This document shows positions 15,726 to 17,107 of a stretch of DNA of 17,107 bases, one piece after another. The stretch spans positions 1 to 17,107 of the forward strand of contig JAUNQM010000014.1 of the NCBI GenBank assembly GCA_030536165.1, written 5' to 3'. This DNA comes from Prevotellaceae bacterium (GTDB lineage Bacteria; Bacteroidota; Bacteroidia; Bacteroidales; Bacteroidaceae). The position numbers were made by a program, and so were the translations under genes. The notes under the pieces were generated by a model. It was given only the letters and a program-made list of their open reading frames with translations. It did not search any database and was not told where the DNA came from. Position 1 is the stretch's first letter; every line of letters begins with the position of its first letter.

Positions 15726-16922
15726 ATGATTAAAATCATCACTGGCGTAAGACGTAGCTGCAAGTCATACTTGCTGTTCGACATATTTACTTCATGGCTT
15801 AAAGAAGAAGGGGTTGACAAGCAACATATCATAATGGTTAATCTGGAAGACAGACGAAACAAGAAATTGCGTGATCCTGATAAGCTACTTGAATATATCG
15901 ACAGCAAAATGATTGATAATGATCAATATTACATCTTGCTGGATGAAGTACAACTTGTACGCGAATTTGAGGACGTACTCAACTCGTATCTGCATGTATC
16001 CAATGCAGATGTCTATGTAACTGGCTCAAATGCCCGTTTCTTGTCTAAGGATGTCATTACTGAATTCCGAGGACGAGGTTTTGAAATCAGAATCATGCCT
16101 CTGTCATTCAGCGAGTTCTTCTCCGTTTACGAGGGCAGCAAGCAACTGGCTCTTGATGAATATATGACGTATGGAGGTCTTCCGCAGATTTGCTCTCTCA
16201 CGACAGAAAAGAGCAAGTCAGAATACTTGAAGGGATTATTTGAGGAAACATACATAAAGGATATCCAGGAAAGATACCATGTTCAGAAAGAAGATGAACT
16301 GGGAGAACTTATCAACATAATATCGTCTTCCATTGGAAGCCTTACTAATCCTCGAAAACTTGCAAACACTTTCTTATCTGTCAAAAATGAGAAAATTTCT
16401 CCGAACACCTTAAAGTCGTGGCTGGAATATCTGTGTGATTCATTCCTTGTGTTAAAGGCTATGAGGTATGATGTTAAAGGCAAAAATTACATTGACACTC
16501 CATATAAGTATTATTTTTCTGATATGGGACTGCGTAACGCACGCATCAACTTCAGACAGGACGAGAAAACACATGTCATGGAGAATGTTATCTATAACGA
16601 ATTGTTGGTGAGAGGTTTCAATGTTGACGTTGGCGTCGTTCCTGTCATGGTCAGGGATAAAGACGGAAAACAGAAATATTCACAACTGGAAATCGACTTC
16701 GTTTGCAATCAAGGAAGCAGGCGCTATTATATACAGTCTGCATTTAGGATGGACAACGAAGGGAAAAAGGCTCAGGAACAAGCTTCACTGATGAAAGTGT
16801 ATGATTCGTTCAAGAAAATCATAATCGTCGGTGAGGAATGTCTCGTCCATCGCAATGAACAGGGAATAACGACAATGAGCATTTATGATTTCTTGCTGAA
16901 CCATAATTCCCTTGATTTATAA
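15726..16922 (+). CDS. AAA_14/DUF4143 ATPase, N-terminally truncated and with altered Walker A
   Basis: The remaining open frame of 398 residues holds an AAA-type ATPase domain followed by the DUF4143 C-terminal domain. The intact gene would encode 421 residues from 15657; this one lacks the first 23. Walker A reads GVRRSCKSYLL (residues 7-17) with Cys12 in place of the invariant Gly before Lys13; Walker B is ILLDE (D73, E74); VTGSNARFLS (98-107) fits sensor 1; FRGRGFEIRIMPLSFSEF is typical of the family. The C-terminal half keeps a PD-(D/E)xK-like pattern: NELLVRG, LEIDFV, YYIQSA. The family is widespread in Bacteroidetes with no firmly known role. With a broken 5' end and a damaged P-loop the gene is probably non-functional, although the rest of the frame is intact, which suggests recent damage. 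Translation from 15726 would need reinitiation. Confidence 0.85.
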   Translation: MIKIITGVRRSCKSYLLFDIFTSWLKEEGVDKQHIIMVNLEDRRNKKLRDPDKLLEYIDSKMIDNDQYYILLDEVQLVREFEDVLNSYLHVSNADVYVTGSNARFLSKDVITEFRGRGFEIRIMPLSFSEFFSVYEGSKQLALDEYMTYGGLPQICSLTTEKSKSEYLKGLFEETYIKDIQERYHVQKEDELGELINIISSSIGSLTNPRKLANTFLSVKNEKISPNTLKSWLEYLCDSFLVLKAMRYDVKGKNYIDTPYKYYFSDMGLRNARINFRQDEKTHVMENVIYNELLVRGFNVDVGVVPVMVRDKDGKQKYSQLEIDFVCNQGSRRYYIQSAFRMDNEGKKAQEQASLMKVYDSFKKIIIVGEECLVHRNEQGITTMSIYDFLLNHNSLDL

Positions 16923-16955
16923 GAGCCACTATTTGTTTTTTGAAAATCACTTCAG

Positions 16956-16992
16956 TTTTCTATATTATTTCACCAGATTTTCTATATTGTTT
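16956..16992 (+). repeat. Short direct repeat TTTTCTATATTnTTT
   Basis: TTTTCTATATTATTT (16956-16970) and TTTTCTATATTGTTT (16978-16992) are 22 bp apart, start to start, in the A/T-rich gap between the ATPase and the tRNA. Meaning unknown; it may be chance in AT-rich DNA. Confidence 0.4.
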
Positions 16993-17016
16993 CTGACTCT
17001 ATACCTTTATACAAAC

Positions 17017-17038
17017 AAAAAAGACCGCTTTTGCGATC
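17017..17038 (-). terminator. Rho-independent terminator of the tRNA-Lys transcript
   Basis: On the minus strand the stem GATCGC/GCGGTC (17038-17033 with 17028-17023, one G-T pair) with an AAAA loop is followed by six T. It lies 6 bp beyond the 3' end of the tRNA. Confidence 0.75.
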
Positions 17039-17044
17039 TCTTTG

Positions 17045-17107
17045 TACACCCTCAGGGGTTCGAACCCTGGACACCCTGATTAAGAGTCAGGTGCTCTACC
17101 AACTGAG
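17045..17107 (-). tRNA. tRNA-Lys(CUU), partial (5' end beyond the window)
   Basis: Read on the minus strand: D-arm CTCAGTTGGTAGAGC, anticodon stem CCTGA/TCAGG around the loop CTCTTAA (anticodon CTT at 17084-17082, reading AAG), T-arm CAGGG-TTCGAAC-CCCTG (17069-17053), 3' acceptor strand AGGGTGT and discriminator A at 17045. No CCA is encoded after it. The 5' acceptor strand lies outside the window. Confidence 0.93.

Noticed and set aside
17045..17069. tRNA-Lys 3' end as an attachment site with a duplicate in the window
   Set aside because: I found no second copy of the tRNA 3' segment elsewhere in the window and no integrase gene.

Overview
The window looks like a chromosomal segment of a Bacteroidales bacterium, most likely Prevotella or a close relative. 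Reasons: promoters of the Bacteroidetes type (a -7 box TAnnTTTG directly upstream of several genes), leaders with no clear Shine-Dalgarno sequence, an MsbA-type exporter and MiaB of Bacteroidetes type, a secreted GH43 enzyme ending in a dockerin-like module, a secreted pectin methylesterase ending in a 'YDIRGYKV...' tail, a lipoprotein whose lipobox cysteine is followed by an acidic run, and an AAA_14/DUF4143 ATPase. The species cannot be fixed from the sequence alone.

Layout. 201-2036 (minus) is an MsbA-like ABC exporter, divergent from miaB (2164-3501, plus). The two share a compact promoter region whose -7 boxes are the two arms of a perfect 11-bp inverted repeat. After a short palindrome-rich gap comes a secreted GH43 arabinanase-like enzyme (3689-5842). 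Then follows a gene-free stretch of about 800 bp packed with repeats: four ACACCTnAGGTGT palindromes at a 23-24 bp period, a 234-bp mirror-symmetric foldback element with 21-bp perfect terminal inverted repeats, and a GC/AT-alternating repeat. A small outer-membrane-type protein (6654-7427) with a strong terminator comes next. A second copy of the GC/AT repeat precedes a 1096-residue modular pectin methylesterase (7829-11119). A secreted HAD-type phosphatase lipoprotein (11210-12667) and an exported protein of unknown function (12790-15219) follow, each with its own promoter-like box, and the latter with a good terminator.

The right end looks eroded. A 5'-truncated ORF remnant (15285-15554) sits directly behind that terminator. 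The following AAA_14/DUF4143 ATPase has its native 5' end broken by a 12-13 bp tandem duplication that brings in two in-frame stops, and its Walker A motif reads GVRRSCKS, with Cys for the invariant Gly. A partial tRNA-Lys(CUU) with its own terminator closes the window on the minus strand.

How the genes fit together: the GH43 enzyme and the pectin methylesterase point to use of plant pectin (arabinan side chains and methyl-esterified homogalacturonan), but no SusC/SusD pair is present, so this is not a classical polysaccharide utilisation locus. MsbA and MiaB are housekeeping. I see no convincing new multi-gene system. The unusual content is in the non-coding repeats and the disrupted ATPase.
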